From contig JAAOOA010000399.1 of assembly GCA_012861695.1 (NCBI GenBank), positions 10,059,647 through 10,123,646 of the forward strand: a DNA stretch of 64,000 nucleotides, given 5' to 3'. Origin of the DNA: Trematomus loennbergii. Lineage: Eukaryota; Chordata; Actinopteri; Perciformes; Nototheniidae. How positions within the stretch are numbered: position 1 is the first letter of the stretch; each line of letters starts with the position of its first letter. Both the position numbers and the translations under genes were made by a program. Of the stretch, positions 18,515 to 64,000 are shown in pieces. The notes under the pieces are model-generated. The model had not been told where the DNA came from. It saw nothing but the letters and a program-made list of their open reading frames with translations, and did not search any database.

Positions 18515-19889
18515 AAAACTACCTACGGCTAAAAAAAACAAAAAAACAGTTAAGAGTCAAGTGTGTTTTTGCACAATTTTCTTCCTCAGCTATTTGGGAG
18601 AGAAAACTAAAACTTTTAGCAGGTTCTGATTTTTTTTCATGGCTACTTGATACAATAATTACGTGTCACGGGTATGTTGAATATGTTAATAGTTGCTGTA
18701 ATAATTCCTTTTCCACATGTAGCGGTCCCTTTGTGCCGTGACTGCTCTGCAAGAAACTAACTTTCAGCTGAAATGAGATGTTAGCAGTCTGAGATTCTTA
18801 GGAGCAAATTATATACATTTCTGTGACGGCCATGAGGGTCACCAAGGGTCAGTTTGAACAGGATTGTAATGGCCTATATCTGGGGTGTGGTTGTGTATTG
18901 AAGGTATCATGTTACTTTGTCTAAACACCTTCTCAATGTGCATATGGAATGTGAACAATTGTACTGTTAAATGTAAGACCCAGTCATCCTAACCTTACCT
19001 TTATAACATTTAAAGTTTTGGCCACTTGAGTTCACAAAACAGTTAACATGTCCAATGTGATTGCAAACAGTTGCTCATTTATCTATTCACCAGACAGAGA
19101 ACTATGGCTCTCCTTTTAGCTCTGTTTTGGCCTCCACATAATTCAGACAAGATGTCTTATATCAGGTAAAAGCTCAACTATGTTCAAGGGCTAGTTGCTA
19201 ATGTTTTCTGTCTTGTTTGGTTCTCTTTAAGCAGTGAACAGTGAGTTTATAAATGCACGTTTGTTTTAAAGAAGTTACCTGATGCACCCTGATCAACACA
19301 GCAACAGTAGGCCTACAGTTGGGTGCCTTAAAACCAAAATCACCTTTCATATTATACACATTTGATCAATCAATAATATAAATAATATTGATTACAGCAG
19401 CTCTTCCTTTGTCTGTCTGGTCATACATTGTGTGCTTCTAGATTATTAGGCAGAGGTTACCCAACACATCTTTACTAAATAATCCCTACTGTGCAGACAT
19501 GTTGTTGCCCAAAGGGGGTTTATAAAGAGTGGCTGTGAATGTCCACGATGGTGGGCTGAGGGTTGGCAGCACCTGTACTAACACCCACTCCTCTCCTTCA
19601 GACTCACACAGCTTTTTCTGTGCACTATAAGTTAAAAACGGTGACAGTAATCCTTCTCGTAGCATCCCCCAACCAGTCACGGCTGTCACCTTCTCCTCGC
19701 CAGGAAGAACTGAACTGCTCACCGGATTTAGGGGCCTATAGATACCACTGCTTATAGTGCGCCAGTTCTGCCATGCTCTTGATGCAACCTACATTGACAG
19801 ATACTAAAAACTCCTCATCTAAAATAGAATTCCAATTTCACTGGGTTCAGAGTGTGATAAAACACAGAGCCCTCTTCAATTGTAACTAA
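18515..19889. other. Intergenic DNA
   Basis: AT-rich unique sequence with no supported feature. Confidence 0.4.
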
Positions 19890-20640
19890 ACGAGATTAAA
19901 GAGGAAATGGGAGGGGGCAAATACAGATCATGGCTTTATTAACTATGGCAACAGAATTCTGCATGCAATGAGAGGTGGATGAGAGAGGGGGGGGGGAGGA
20001 AAAAACAGGCAACTTGTGCTTTGCAAGGAATTTATCATAATGTTCGCACTGCAAGATCATTTGCCTCTTGACAGGATCATTACGAGATTCAGTGCTCCCA
20101 TGACCATTACGCAATTTCAGCGTTCCTCCTTGGATGGAATTTTAATTGAATTAGCCCGGCTGGTTACACATGGTGCGAACGATAACATTTTCTGTCTATC
20201 TGGGCTCATTGAATCTGTGGGGGGGGGGGGAGAGGGGAGTGCTGATGTTTTAAGGCAGGCCTTGAAAATAGGTGGTTCTGGTTCACTCCAATGTGCTTTC
20301 GTCTGGGTTTCTTTCTCTCTCTCTCTTTCTGTTGGTCCTTGCTTTCTTGTTCAGCAACAATACCTGCCATGAAAATCACTGGCCTAGCCCATATGAGCCA
20401 GCTGACGCTCTACTATATTATACACTCAGAGCCACTCTTCCATCTAAGTGCCCATGTAAGCTGAGGGCAGTGCGAGCATGATGTATCGTTAGGGGGTAAA
20501 TGTGTTAAAATTAACACCTCCAGAGAACAAACCTCCACCAGCCACTCATTCCCATAAGAATGATTAATGATGCTGGTCATGTTATGAAAGGCGGGGAGAC
20601 CGAGGAGGGAAGCTATCATGCTGCAGGCTGACAGGAAGGT
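19890..20640. other. Candidate conserved non-coding region with poly-G tracts
   Basis: Repeat-free blocks at about 20015-20210 and 20360-20640 contain homeodomain-like sites (TTTTAATTGAATTAGCCC, GAATGATTAATGATG) and are separated by poly-G runs at about 19987-19997 and 20219-20231. No credible coding frame. Confidence 0.3.
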
Positions 20641-20913
20641 TTCTCTTGACTGTGCACATTTTTGAATCTTATTCTTTCATACTAAATGACACAGCCCATT
20701 AAGAGGCTAATGCAGGCTGAGCATCGATAGCAACATTTCAGTACTAGTACAGATACGATGAGAGTTTCTGTACCAATGACAAATGGAGGGCTACATTCAG
20801 GGTTAGAAGCTTTTCAAAATGTTTTAAGTGTGATTCACAGGAAGCCATTTGAGAACTTTGCGTAAATAAATTACAACTTTCTTTATTCTTGGTAATTGAA
20901 TCAATCCCTGTTA

Positions 20914-21754
20914 GGCGCGTTCACACCGGAGTACTTTTACCCGTACTTTTCCCGTTTAGTTCCGTTAGTGCCTGGAATTTTGCGTTCACACCAAAAAGAG
21001 AACTTAGTTCCGAGAACTTTTACCCCCATTTTTAGTGCCTGCTAGAGAGGTGATACTATCCTGGGGAGAAAAAAGTACCAATTTCGATTGGCTGGGCGAA
21101 TTGCAAACCACGCCCCGTAAAACTCTGAAAAGTTTTGTGAAGCCGCCATTGTATTTGCTGGCATTAGCATTATTAGCATTAGCCCCGCGCACCAACGGAG
21201 AGAGAATAAATATTAGCTGCTTTCACACCAAGTACTTTGCCGTACTTAGTGCCCAGCACTTAGTGCCAGCACTTAGTACCCCCATGGAACTAAGTACAGA
21301 TCGCGTTCACACCGGAATAAGTTCCCTGAGGGAAGATTACGCAAATGAAGCCGCTGACGTCACTTCTTCTTCTTCTGCTTTGGGTTTACTGGCAGGCCGC
21401 AAACCACTTCATGGCGTATACTGCCACCCGAAGTTCCCGGCCGGAAGTCCCCGGAGTTGAGGACTGAAGCCTTCGAGTAAATCGCCAGAACACCGACACC
21501 TCCTCATCAGTCCACCGCTCCCATGTTTTTTTTGTGTTGTGCAGAGTTTTACGGGGCGTGGTTTGCAATTCGCCCAGCCAATCGAAATTGGTACTTTTTT
21601 CTCCCCAGGAAAGTACCACCTCTCTAGCAGGCATTACAAATGGGGGTAAAAGTTCTCGGAACTAAGTTCTCTTTTGGTGTGAACGTAAAATTCCAAGCAC
21701 TAATGGAACTAAACGGGAAAAGTGCAGGTAAAAGTACTCCGGTGTGAACGCGCC
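20914..21754. mobile_element. Fold-back MITE with ~214 bp terminal inverted repeats (841 bp)
   Basis: The ends GGCGCGTTCACACCGGAGTA (left) and its reverse complement (right) are identical for about 28 bases, and near-identity extends through 20914-21127 and 21542-21754. TA flanks both ends (20912-20913 and 21755-21756). The loop has further TTCACACC copies at about 21222 and 21304. The two mirrored reading frames beginning MPAREV are the same arm read twice, not genes. The superfamily is uncertain. Confidence 0.8.
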
Positions 21755-21756
21755 TA

Positions 21757-22440
21757 CAGTTATGGAAACATTTTGCTCTGTGACAAACATATATTCATGT
21801 TCGATAACCTTTTTAAATATTCATTTTTTAATGAGGGGTGAGTAAACAGGGTATTTAGAAAGAAGATTAAAGAGCTTTTGGGACTAGTGTAGTGTCCGAG
21901 GTGTAAGACCTTTAAAGATGCCTACTATAGCACCTGTATGTTCCTGGCTTCAAGATGTTGGACATGAGTTTGAGGGCTCAAGAGGTTTCTGAGTAGCCTT
22001 TACATCAACAAGCTTTAAGAACATCTTTTTTAAGACGTGTGGGTTCATATTTGCTGGGCCACGTTTCTGGTGTGACCTGGTCTTTGTGTTGTTAGCGGTT
22101 GTTAGTCAATTATAATCTAAAGAAGGTATACATTAAAACACACACCACCTCCTACAGTACATAGCTACACTTTCCTTGAACAGGTGATTGGACAATCTAT
22201 GAAAATGAGGGGAAAGGACAATTGCAGGTAGACACATTAACACATATACTGTAAGGAATCACAGCAGTCTGGAACATAGCAAGAAGTCGTGTGGTGTGGC
22301 GTCATGAACCCCTGCTGCAGTAGAACATATCCATGTATATTACTATAATTGGGACCTATATATAACAAATGTACACTTACACTTTCTCCATCCATATATA
22401 AAAAACTGCATATGACATTAAATAGAAATCCCAAGCACAT
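21757..22440. other. Intergenic DNA just beyond the presumed plexin transcript end
   Basis: AT-rich, no repeat or gene recognised. Confidence 0.4.
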
Positions 22441-22486
22441 TTTATTTAGCAAAAAATGTTTAATCTCTCCTTGATGCGTGTTTATT
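22441..22486 (-). terminator. Candidate tandem polyadenylation signals
   Basis: Two AATAAA hexamers on the minus strand, 40 bp apart, lie at the lower-coordinate edge of the repeat-poor region. They are positioned as expected for the end of the plexin transcript, but AATAAA is common in AT-rich DNA. Confidence 0.3.
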
Positions 22487-25400
22487 TACAAGTAGTAAAT
22501 CTGCAAAACAGGAAATAACAGAATATTTACACAATGAATGTTAACCTGCAAACTTGTGACAGTCGCTTCAAGTCAGAAACTCTAAAAATGTATCAGAGTT
22601 ATTGTAGTATTAAAATTCCTTTGCCAGCTCAGTCTGAAATTCATTTGCCTTGTGTTTCCTTGAATTTTATGTAACTTCCATCAATAAAAAAAAAAGGAAA
22701 ACCACTGAATTCTCCAGTATTGGAAGAAAGCCTGAAAATAAAACTGAAAACAGAATGGTGCCAGGACTTGCATTTGATTCAACTATGTTTTTTTTTTTGT
22801 GGGAAGGCAAAAGTATGACCAAGCATGTCTTTAGAGCTGAGAATTAAACATGAGATACATGAGTATGTGCTGGCTCATACTGAAGCCATTTGTTCATTTT
22901 GACAGAAAAACAGCATAATACCCAGTAACTCTGTCAAACTGCAGTCGTCATGTTGTACTGTGGACAAGTTTTAAGTCACCCGATGCCTCCTCCTGACACT
23001 CTAAAACTGACATGCTGTATACCACCTCCACAACACTAAATACGAGCCAATTATCACACCAAACTGTGCAAAATGAAGGATAAAGAATGGTGACTGGTAA
23101 GTTTCTCTCACACTTTGTTTAAAAAGGCAAGTAGCCATGCAAACGATAAACTAGCCAACTCCCGCAGCACTCATTTAATCAACCAAATTACAACCAAAAT
23201 ACGACACAAATGAACCATGAACCTGAGAATGATTTGAGAATGTTCAAGTGTCCTGAAAATAAAGCCTGATGGATCATCAACCAGACACAGACTTTACTCT
23301 GTGTTGTTTTGCAGGTAGCAGGTGGATGTATCCCTACTGTACATAGTGCTCATACTGGTAAAGCACTGCTGTTTACAGCACTACAGAGCTCTTGTGATGC
23401 AATCTACTGTAAGAGCATCAAATGTACGACTGCAGCAAAACCTCAGCTGTATACTGAACAAGAAAAAAGCATGTTTTTTAAATGTTTGTTTGAGGTTTTG
23501 CAGTACTCTCTTCAATATTCATGATTTTCACAGATATTATGTAATGAGTCAAGCCACCATTATCAACTGAACAACTAAAATGGGCAGAGTGGTCCCTCAA
23601 GATATATTTGGTAGGTATAGAGTGAACTATTGAGTCCCTACAGGTATCCAGTTGAATTAGGCTCATATGTAGCTGCAGCAGTAGAAAGCAATGTCACATC
23701 TAAGACATGTAAACAAAATGGTGCGGTTGACATTAATCTGGGAGCTGTGCTCACTTTTCGTGGATATGAGAGATTTTTTCAAAGACCTGGCGTAAAAATA
23801 GAAAGGGACAGCATTTATGATCAGCACAAAATGACAGCCCTAATGTTTGATAGAAAAACAAGGTACAAGAGTTAAAGCAGCAAGTCACATTTCTATCACA
23901 AAGACACAGATGCTCATCTGATGCAACAATTTCATTTTGATCCTTAAGATCAGGGAAATAAACCTTGAGTTCGGTCAAGTACTTCAATGTCAGGCAAACC
24001 AAAGCAAAAATGTTGTCTTCTGTGTACCGTAAAATGTTCAATTTACATGTTCAAAATAAAAAGACGAAAAAAACAACCTGATTACGAAAAAATGCCAAAC
24101 AGCTTCTGTTCATTATGAAAAAGTATACAATTTACAAATTAAAACAAAAACATTTTACAGACCACAGTTTGGTTTTTCGGCAAGCAGACAAAAAAATTAA
24201 TAGTATTTCTCACCACCAAGTCAATAACCCTGACTTCAAAAAAAGAGAAACAGAGAAATGTTCTTAAGAGAGCAGTAATAAAAAAAGGGGCTTAAGCCAC
24301 ACATGGCAAAAGGCTAGTTCTGAAACAAGAGCTGCAGGCTAAGGGGAGGATTACTCAGCTTTGTGGAGCTAATGAACACCTCCGTATCTTCCTATACCCC
24401 CCATTATGGAAAAAAGCTAAACCCCCCCGTCTCAAATTGATAGGTTAGAGGTGGAGAGAAACACTCGGTATATCTTTTCCATGTCCCTCTTTATGGGTAT
24501 TAACATTGAGAAAAAAGCGTCTGAAAACAGCTCTCCTCACTTTGTTTCACCACTGAGGGTCTGAGCTCTACCTGACCTCATTGTTGCTTCTGTAAAGACG
24601 TAAACAGCGTCTGAGAGCACCAAGACTTTGGCTTTGCTCTTACAGGACTATTGGATAATGCATGACCCTTCACGGGTGGGTTACACAAACTGTTGAATCC
24701 TCATGGTTAGATATGGTGGCTATGTGGTATTGGGGAAAATGGAAATATATCAGGTAGTGCAATGTAGCTACTTCATTATTCAGTTACTAAAACATGATCC
24801 ACTCTACTGTCACTTCTTCCCCCTTAGAGAACCAGCTGTGGCGCTGGATACTAACGTGGCCATGATAAAGCAACAATCCTGTGAGTATATTTTGGTTTTC
24901 TGAAACCAAACGATTGCACTGATTGAATTAAAAACAGCATATTCATGTTATCGCCACCGTGAACTGTCCTAACTCGAGAAGACGGACATCTCTGTGTCCT
25001 TTCCCGTCATTTTCAACAAGGATCTTTTGAAGGGTCATTACTCAAACAATTCATTTCAGTCACTAGGCATGTTCATATTTAAAATCATACGGTAGCACAT
25101 TCCATCTAACAAAATGTCTTTGCACTAAACAACATTCAAAGAAAACATGGCACAGTACGACTTTTTTGTTTCTTTTTCGTTGTTTTTTTTTGTCTACGTT
25201 GTTTTTTCTTTTGTACTTGAAATATCAAATCATGTTCTATTGTTCTTATTTTTATTCTGTTAGTTGGTTTAAAATGAGAAAAAAAACAACAAAAATGTTT
25301 TTCTCCCTATTCTTTCTTTAAAAAGGTAGCTGTATTTATATATAATATCTATATCGTCTTCCTTTGTAACGTTTCTGTAAATTGTGCAAATTCAGCAGTA

Positions 25401-26004
25401 ATACAAGTGGCGAGAGATCAGAGAGTGGGCAGTTGATTACATCTATACAAAAAAGAAAAAGAGAACAATCTAACATCCTTTAAAACTGTGACACGTTGGA
25501 GTCACATGACCTAGAGAGCCTTTCTCCATTGGCTCATCACAGATTGGTCCATCCTGCGAATGGTGCCATAAATGGAGTTCCTTTCCGGGCTTTCATTGTT
25601 TCTTTCCTGACCATCGCTTCATCACGACAAAACTCCAGAAATCAAAATCAAGCAAACGACAAAACACCAACATCCACAATAATCAAATGCTGTCAGTTGA
25701 CATGTTTCTCCATGTATGCGTGTGTGAAAACGTCTGGTGTCCCAGTCTCTCACACAGACACGAGCCCACACGCTGTATGGGGCTGCAGACAAACACACAC
25801 ATACACATGTAAGCGTACACAGGTCCGCCCATCTCTGCCGAACCCCCCATTTTGCAGTATTCTGCGTCAGTCCTTTTGCAGTTCGACTGTCGTATTGTTG
25901 GGGGTTGGAGTTTTGTTTGTTGTCTGGTTGAGAGGAGCGAGGGAGAGACACAGATGGAGAGGAGGAGTGAAGAGAAGGAGGAGATGGAGGTGCAGGATGG
26001 TCCC
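22441..26004 (-). other. plxna1: Probable long 3' UTR of plxna1
   Basis: About 3.5 kb downstream of the stop codon is AT-rich, mostly free of recognisable transposons and microsatellites, and contains many A/T homopolymers. On the gene strand AATAAA occurs at 22481-22486 and again at 22441-22446, followed by a G/T-richer stretch, so cleavage near 22.40-22.43 kb is plausible. A long 3' UTR is usual for this family. The far end is inferred only from these signals; a nearer poly(A) site is possible. Confidence 0.4.
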
Positions 26005-58848
<32,844 letters not shown>

Positions 58849-59149
58849 CTGGTTGGAAGGAAACATTAGAAAAGGACATATGTTAGCCAGAACAACATAT
58901 GGGACGATCGATTTTCACCCAAAGCAGTACATCATAGAAAATATATTACGTGTCAGCATGAATGACGGTTTACTTAAGTCATTATGGTCATCTCCCATTC
59001 TCAATGAATCAGATACTTGCTACCTCATTAAGAGAGATGAAAAATGACCTCGGATCCATTAAGTCCGCCTCAACTCAGGCTAACATTCCCAACCTGCCAA
59101 CTCACACACTTAACCCGGACCCACCCATCCAGCCTTCACTTACATCTCT

Positions 59150-59400
59150 CATTTGACCTTGTGACGATTAATCTACTGAACACAATTACTGCGCACAGCG
59201 ACCTCTGCTCCACATATTTCCCCCAGAGGTCTTTGAAAGGTGTGCAGAGGTGCTAATGGCTACCCAAGGCTAGCCCAGTCGCTAATCACAGCCCCATTCA
59301 TCCAGGCAGCCACGCAGACAATGGCTCCTTTGGTAATCAGTCATTACTAGCATAATTAGGGCTAAAGCTAATTGGATTAGAACCTGACGTGTGGCGGGGT
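59150..59400. other. Candidate conserved intronic element
   Basis: Dense TAAT cores (GACGATTAATCTACTG, CTAGCATAATTAGGGC, AAGCTAATTGGATTAG) in a repeat-free block about 300 bp upstream of exon 1 of the window in gene orientation. Confidence 0.32.
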
Positions 59401-59949
59401 GGGTCATTTGTCGCAGCAGGGTGGGAGGAGGGTGAAGGGGATGAGATGCTGGTGGAAGGTTGTTTTGGAGAGGGGGTAAGGTCACTCTTTGACCTGGCTT
59501 GCCACAAAGGAAGCATACAATGGATGATCAGTGATTAAGCCCCTATAAGTCAGCCATTTTAACTTTTCAGTACCAAGCCCCAAGTGCACAAAAACATATA
59601 TCCAAATACATTTTTTGTTTTGTGTCCATAATAAAGTAAGCGTCGATATATAGCACACAATAGTGAGAGGGGGCTAAGTGCCAGAAAAGTATTGTAAAAC
59701 TATTTATGTAGTAGCAAAAGCTCTGGTCAAACCAGAAAGGCAAACAGTAGAAGTCATTTGTTTGACCAAAGTTCTTGGCCAGAGCACCATGTATATTGAC
59801 TTGGCCTCTGTCTTCAAGTCCACGGGTAGCAACAATTCCAGTGAAAGGAATTGGTAATAACATTAGTATTACCTTTGCCTGTTTCATTTGTCAACACCCT
59901 TTGTGGAACAGGTCATAACTAGCCTAAAGAGTGCACTGGTGCCAACTTA

Positions 59950-60090
59950 AAAAATGAATAGTTTGACATTTTAGAAAATAGTTTAATGTGCAATGTTGCT
60001 GGAAGTGACACAAGAATACTCTCACATCTGCACAGTGAAGACGAAGCTACAGTGAGCAGATGGTTAATTTAGCCTTCAAGCATGTGTGTA
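59950..60090. repeat. Degraded copy of a common teleost interspersed repeat
   Basis: AATAGTTTGACATTTTAGAAAA, then ACTCTCACATCTGCACAGTG, AAGCTACAGTGAGCAG and GGTTAATTTAGCCTT follow the order of a well-known spiny-rayed fish repeat (GTTTGACATTTTGGGAAATAC ... GAAGCTACAGCCAGCAG), with many substitutions. Confidence 0.5.
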
Positions 60091-62003
60091 TGTTGACCAT
60101 GTGTTAATTAACTCATTAACTCTCCAGACATAAGATAATAAGGTATATATCTTGTTAACTAACTTTCAACAAGAACACAAAATAACAAAATATATATATT
60201 ATCTTTAGGTGTACAGTATCTACTGTTTCGCATATAAATTAGATCCTTCCACAACTTTATTTCTCCACCTAGTACCTGACAATTATCTCCAGTCTAACAT
60301 CATTATAGAAAAGGAGGCGGCTAGTATGAGCCACAGGTGTTCAGGACACCACTAACAGAAACACACAAAGGGAACAAAGCCCAGTGTCATGCAGGCCAGC
60401 ACTGAAATGCCACAGTGATATAATTAAGGAGTGTTTTCCATCTTACACCAGCTAGGCTTTTGATGAACATCCCTCCTTGTTCCCTCGCCCTTTCCCTCTT
60501 TCTCTCCGAACTTGTGACTTTTTAATCCACTCTCTGTCTTTGTCAATGTGCCTGAATGTATTTATTTTAGCTGGAGACTAAAAGAGTGAGTGGCACCAGC
60601 CACAATCTTCAGATATGGTAATCAAATCTGTCTTTTTCCTATAGCACTGGCTTATCAACACACACATGCACATACATTCACACATTGTTACATCCACCAC
60701 TGAACAACACAAACAAAAAGCCCTTTTTGATAAAAGCCACCAGCCTAAACACTCGCTCTATTCTCCTCTTGCAGTTGCGGAGCTCAACACCCATTCAAAT
60801 TCCCTTTTTCTCTCTTCCTCTCCGACTTGTCCTGTTGTGTCGGAGGCTTTGTGTGAGGCCTATTGTGGCCAGAGGAGCGGCAGTGCACAGATAGCATCTG
60901 CTAGTTGTAGGAAGAGGAGGAGGAGGATGAAGGGGAAGCAGGGGACACAGAGAATGACAATATGAGCATGGCACAAGGTTTCTGAAGTTTATCTTTGTGT
61001 AAGACTCTCAAAAATGAAAAGTTACAAACAAACTAATGGAGGAAATAAAGTGAGTGATGACAGGGATAACATGGGCCTATATCACTAAATGTTTACAGTG
61101 ATGCTCATTAAGTCCCTACAATAATACAAACTAAAGTGGTACTGAAGTTAAAATCACACTCGGGCCAAACAGATTACTGTAGCTGAACATTAAGAGCATT
61201 TTTAAATGGTATGATCATTCAAAAAATAGCTCAGATTATAACATAATGGCACACATATAGCTGTAATATTACTTTTATAATAACACATCAATAATAAGTG
61301 AAAAGATGTCCTCAGCATTGGCTTGTATTATTATTTCTCTCAATGCTGTAGCAATTACACTTATTGTTTAGCCCTAAAACACAACATGCTAATCACAGAG
61401 GCCCTGTCAATAAAGGTCTGTAAAGAAAAAACATGTGTCTCAATGCAGGCTGACAGAAGAAGGAAGGAAAAGAGGGAGATGACAGAAACATAGGATACAT
61501 GAAACCTAATTGAAAGGGAAGGAAAGGAAATCCAAAATGACCGAGTGGCTGATAAAGGAAAGGAAATAAAAATGGTTGAAAGAAAAGAAGGGGACAAGAA
61601 AAAAAAGACATGGACAAGAACATAGAGAGGTAGAGAGGGATAAAAAAAAGTCTGGTAAAGGCCAATATTGGAGTCTAACAATGCATGCAGGAGAAATCAT
61701 TGGCCTTTCACAAGTACACAAGCTGTGAAACTGTATGACGACGAAAAGATCACAATGAAGCAAGAAAGCACGGAGCTCTGAAGTGTGCCACATACTTAAA
61801 CACAAATAATGCACACATCACCCCCCAACACGACACACACACACTGGCATGGCCTGCGTTGTTTTAATTGGTTTCTAAGGGCTAGATGTAATGCTCTTCC
61901 TGTCCCCTAGGAGAAGGCAGGCAGGAGATGATGGATGATGGAGGGCCACGCAGCATCCAAGGCCAGTACTAGGACACTGCTGCACTACACTGCAAGACAG
62001 CAC

Positions 62004-62079
62004 TGTGCGTGCGTGCGTGTGTGTGTGTGTGTGTGTAGTTGTGTGTGTGTGTATGTGTGTTTGTAGTTGTGTGTGTGTG
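62004..62079. repeat. Degenerate (TG)n microsatellite
   Basis: TGCG and TGTA variants interrupt TG units over about 76 bp; a second short TG run is at about 62180-62200. Confidence 0.93.
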
Positions 62080-64000
62080 GCTCTGATTTTGAGGATACCA
62101 CCAAGCCATGCATTGTATGCTGTAGCTTATTTTTTATCTCTGATGTTAAACGTTTTACATCTGAAAATAGGCTTCTCAGAGAGTGTGTGTGTGTGTGTTT
62201 GCCTTTGGGAGCCTGAACAAGTGTGCTTGTGCGTGCTTTCTCACACAAACTGTGTCTGCTTGTTGTGAAAGGAGAACTAATTAATCTTAGTGCACAATGT
62301 CAGTGCAGAGGAGAAAAATGCAGCACAATAAAAATAGCGCATTAAGACCCTAACAGCTAAATTATTGGTCTAAACCCAATCATTCTGAGCCTAAAACATA
62401 AATTGCTGTGTTTGGAGAACAGTGCCTAGGTACCAGAGACATTGCTGGAACGGTACCCAACTGCACACTATTGAACAACGTCAAATGGGCATTAGCACAC
62501 TTGGAAATGACACCAAATGGGTTCAACGCTTGCTGCTCTGAGAGCTCTGGATAGCTGTGTGTTAATGTGTATGTTGTGTGTGCGGTCACACTCCCTCTCC
62601 AGTGGAGTTTCCTTCCCGATCAAACACACATTCTCCAGTCCAAATGAAATGTGCGGCTAATACGCTAGCTTATGGCCACACAGAAGCTAGCGTGCCGTGC
62701 GGCAAAATATAACAAAGCGCCTGAATATAGCAGAAAACAAACAGGAAAAGCGGGATTGTAAAAAGTGGAGTAATATTCAATTTGTGTGGTGGATGTGATG
62801 CTCTTTGTTGATGAAATGGCAGAAGAAAAGAAAGAGCTTTTCTTTGTCGCCTGCAGATGTTCTTTTAGCATTAAATGTCACATTTTAAATGTCAAAGGTG
62901 GAGAGGAGAGGTAAGGCTGGCAGTGTGGGGTGGAGATAACGCCTCCACCAGTTATATCTCTCCCTTCTATCCTTCTTTGTCTCTTCGATGTTCTCAAACC
63001 TGCAGTATGTTTCTCCTCCTGTGGTTTTTGAAGCTCTATACGCCTGCTTCTTTGACTGCCACCAACATCTTGCCCTGAGGCCAGGATTTACCCCTCAATA
63101 TGCATGCAGGAGCACATGCTTGCGCACACACACTCATCCCCACCTCACCTCTTCAACCCCCCCATCTCTCTCATACACGCACACAAAACCCAATTGCCTC
63201 TGTACGCTTGTTTCAAAGAGATAACTGAAGCGAGCAAGAAGAGAGAGAGAGCATTAGCGAACGGATTCATCTATGTGCCAGTGCCCCAATTATCCAATAT
63301 CTCCATTACGCATTCAGAGAGACGAACCCGTGTCATACAGGAAATGTTCTGAGGGCTCCAGCCATACAAGTCTGCATCGGTGAAATGGGCATGCATTTTA
63401 AACCATACATATATTTCACACTTATTTAAATAGAGAGGAATGTCCCTCGTTTTGACTCAGATGATTGTTCGTCTGATGTGAGATAAAATTAAATTAGCAG
63501 AAAAGGGCAAAAAATGCGTTGAAAGCTGGAGGAAAACCAATGAGAGGAAAGGAAAGACCAATGAGAACGAGTGAAAGGCTTGAACGTTTAGACACGTCTC
63601 ACACAGCGGTGCGTGGCTCTTTGTGTGTGTGCATGTGTGTGTCTGTCCCAGTGGAGAGCTGTAGTGACAGTGACCCAGGTCACAGTCAGACGAGGACCAC
63701 CTCCACGGTTACCCGGTGGCAACAGATGGGTACGCCACGGTGTTTAGAAGCCTTAGCTCGCCCAGCCTGTCAGATGCACGCGTGCACGCACACATTCTGC
63801 GCCCATGGTGGCACACAATTAGCAGCACACTTCCACACTCTGTTTCTTTGTCGCCCTCCTGCAAACACACACACAACAGACAAACACCCTCTCTGCCTAC
63901 TCAGGTGTTTTGTGTGTGTGTGTGTGCAGCCATCATCTCTAATCATGTCTGTGTGTTCAGTCTTGGTGTGTGTGAACTGCCTCCTCCTGGCCGACCCATC

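Larger units (their letters stand above)
58849..64000 (-). other. Upstream plexin intron, no exon found
   Basis: Over 5.1 kb searched on the minus strand for PSI or Sema coding blocks without success. It contains a candidate conserved block at 59150-59400, an old repeat at 59950-60090, a purine-rich tract at 61430-61660 and a TG microsatellite at 62004-62079. Confidence 0.6.

Noticed and set aside
21035..21634. Two mirrored frames sharing MPAREV...LSWGEKSTNFDWLGEL
   Set aside because: They are the two inverted arms of the same fold-back element; there is no transposase or other domain.
58849..64000. Search for PSI or Sema exons of the plexin upstream of exon 1
   Set aside because: No minus-strand segment with plexin-like residues and splice sites was found, so these exons are taken to lie outside the window.

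Overview
This window is vertebrate, very probably teleost fish, genomic DNA. It holds one recognisable protein-coding gene: the 3' half of a class A plexin on the minus strand, best matched to plxna1. The fish assignment rests on exon-intron structure, abundant long (CA/TG)n microsatellites, and several short non-autonomous DNA transposon families typical of ray-finned fish. There are no operons, CRISPR arrays or bacterial features, and I found no credible tRNA or rRNA gene.

Layout. 1-22.4 kb is intergenic, downstream of the plexin gene. It holds three large TG microsatellites, two copies of a TTAA-flanked MITE (2739-3410 and 12602-13087), a 795 bp hAT-like element (7280-8074), an 841 bp fold-back element (20914-21754), retrotransposon tails, a pyrimidine-rich tract, and several unique stretches that look like candidate conserved non-coding elements. 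About 22.4-26.0 kb is the probable plexin 3' UTR. 26.0-58.85 kb carries 20 consecutive plexin coding exons, all on the minus strand, with GT-AG boundaries and matching phases. 58.85-64 kb is upstream intron without a detectable exon; the Sema domain and PSI repeats must lie beyond the window.

The exons together encode about 1,028 residues once three single missing bases are allowed for: four IPT/TIG domains, one transmembrane helix, the juxtamembrane coiled coil, and the split cytoplasmic GAP domain with its inserted Rho-binding domain. The first arginine-finger motif spans exons 10 and 11 of this window and the second is in exon 18. The protein is a semaphorin receptor that acts with neuropilins in axon guidance.

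Most notable points: (1) exons 4, 6 and 18 each lack exactly one base, giving in-frame stops as written. Two of the losses fit CCCC read as CCC, so assembly error is the favoured explanation over a pseudogene. (2) The splice donor of exon 15 is the first GT of a 328 bp TG repeat. (3) Exon 16 lies between a UG repeat and a CA repeat that are complementary in the pre-mRNA. (4) Two otherwise different MITE families share an internal segment in opposite orientation. I did not find a clearly novel biological system.
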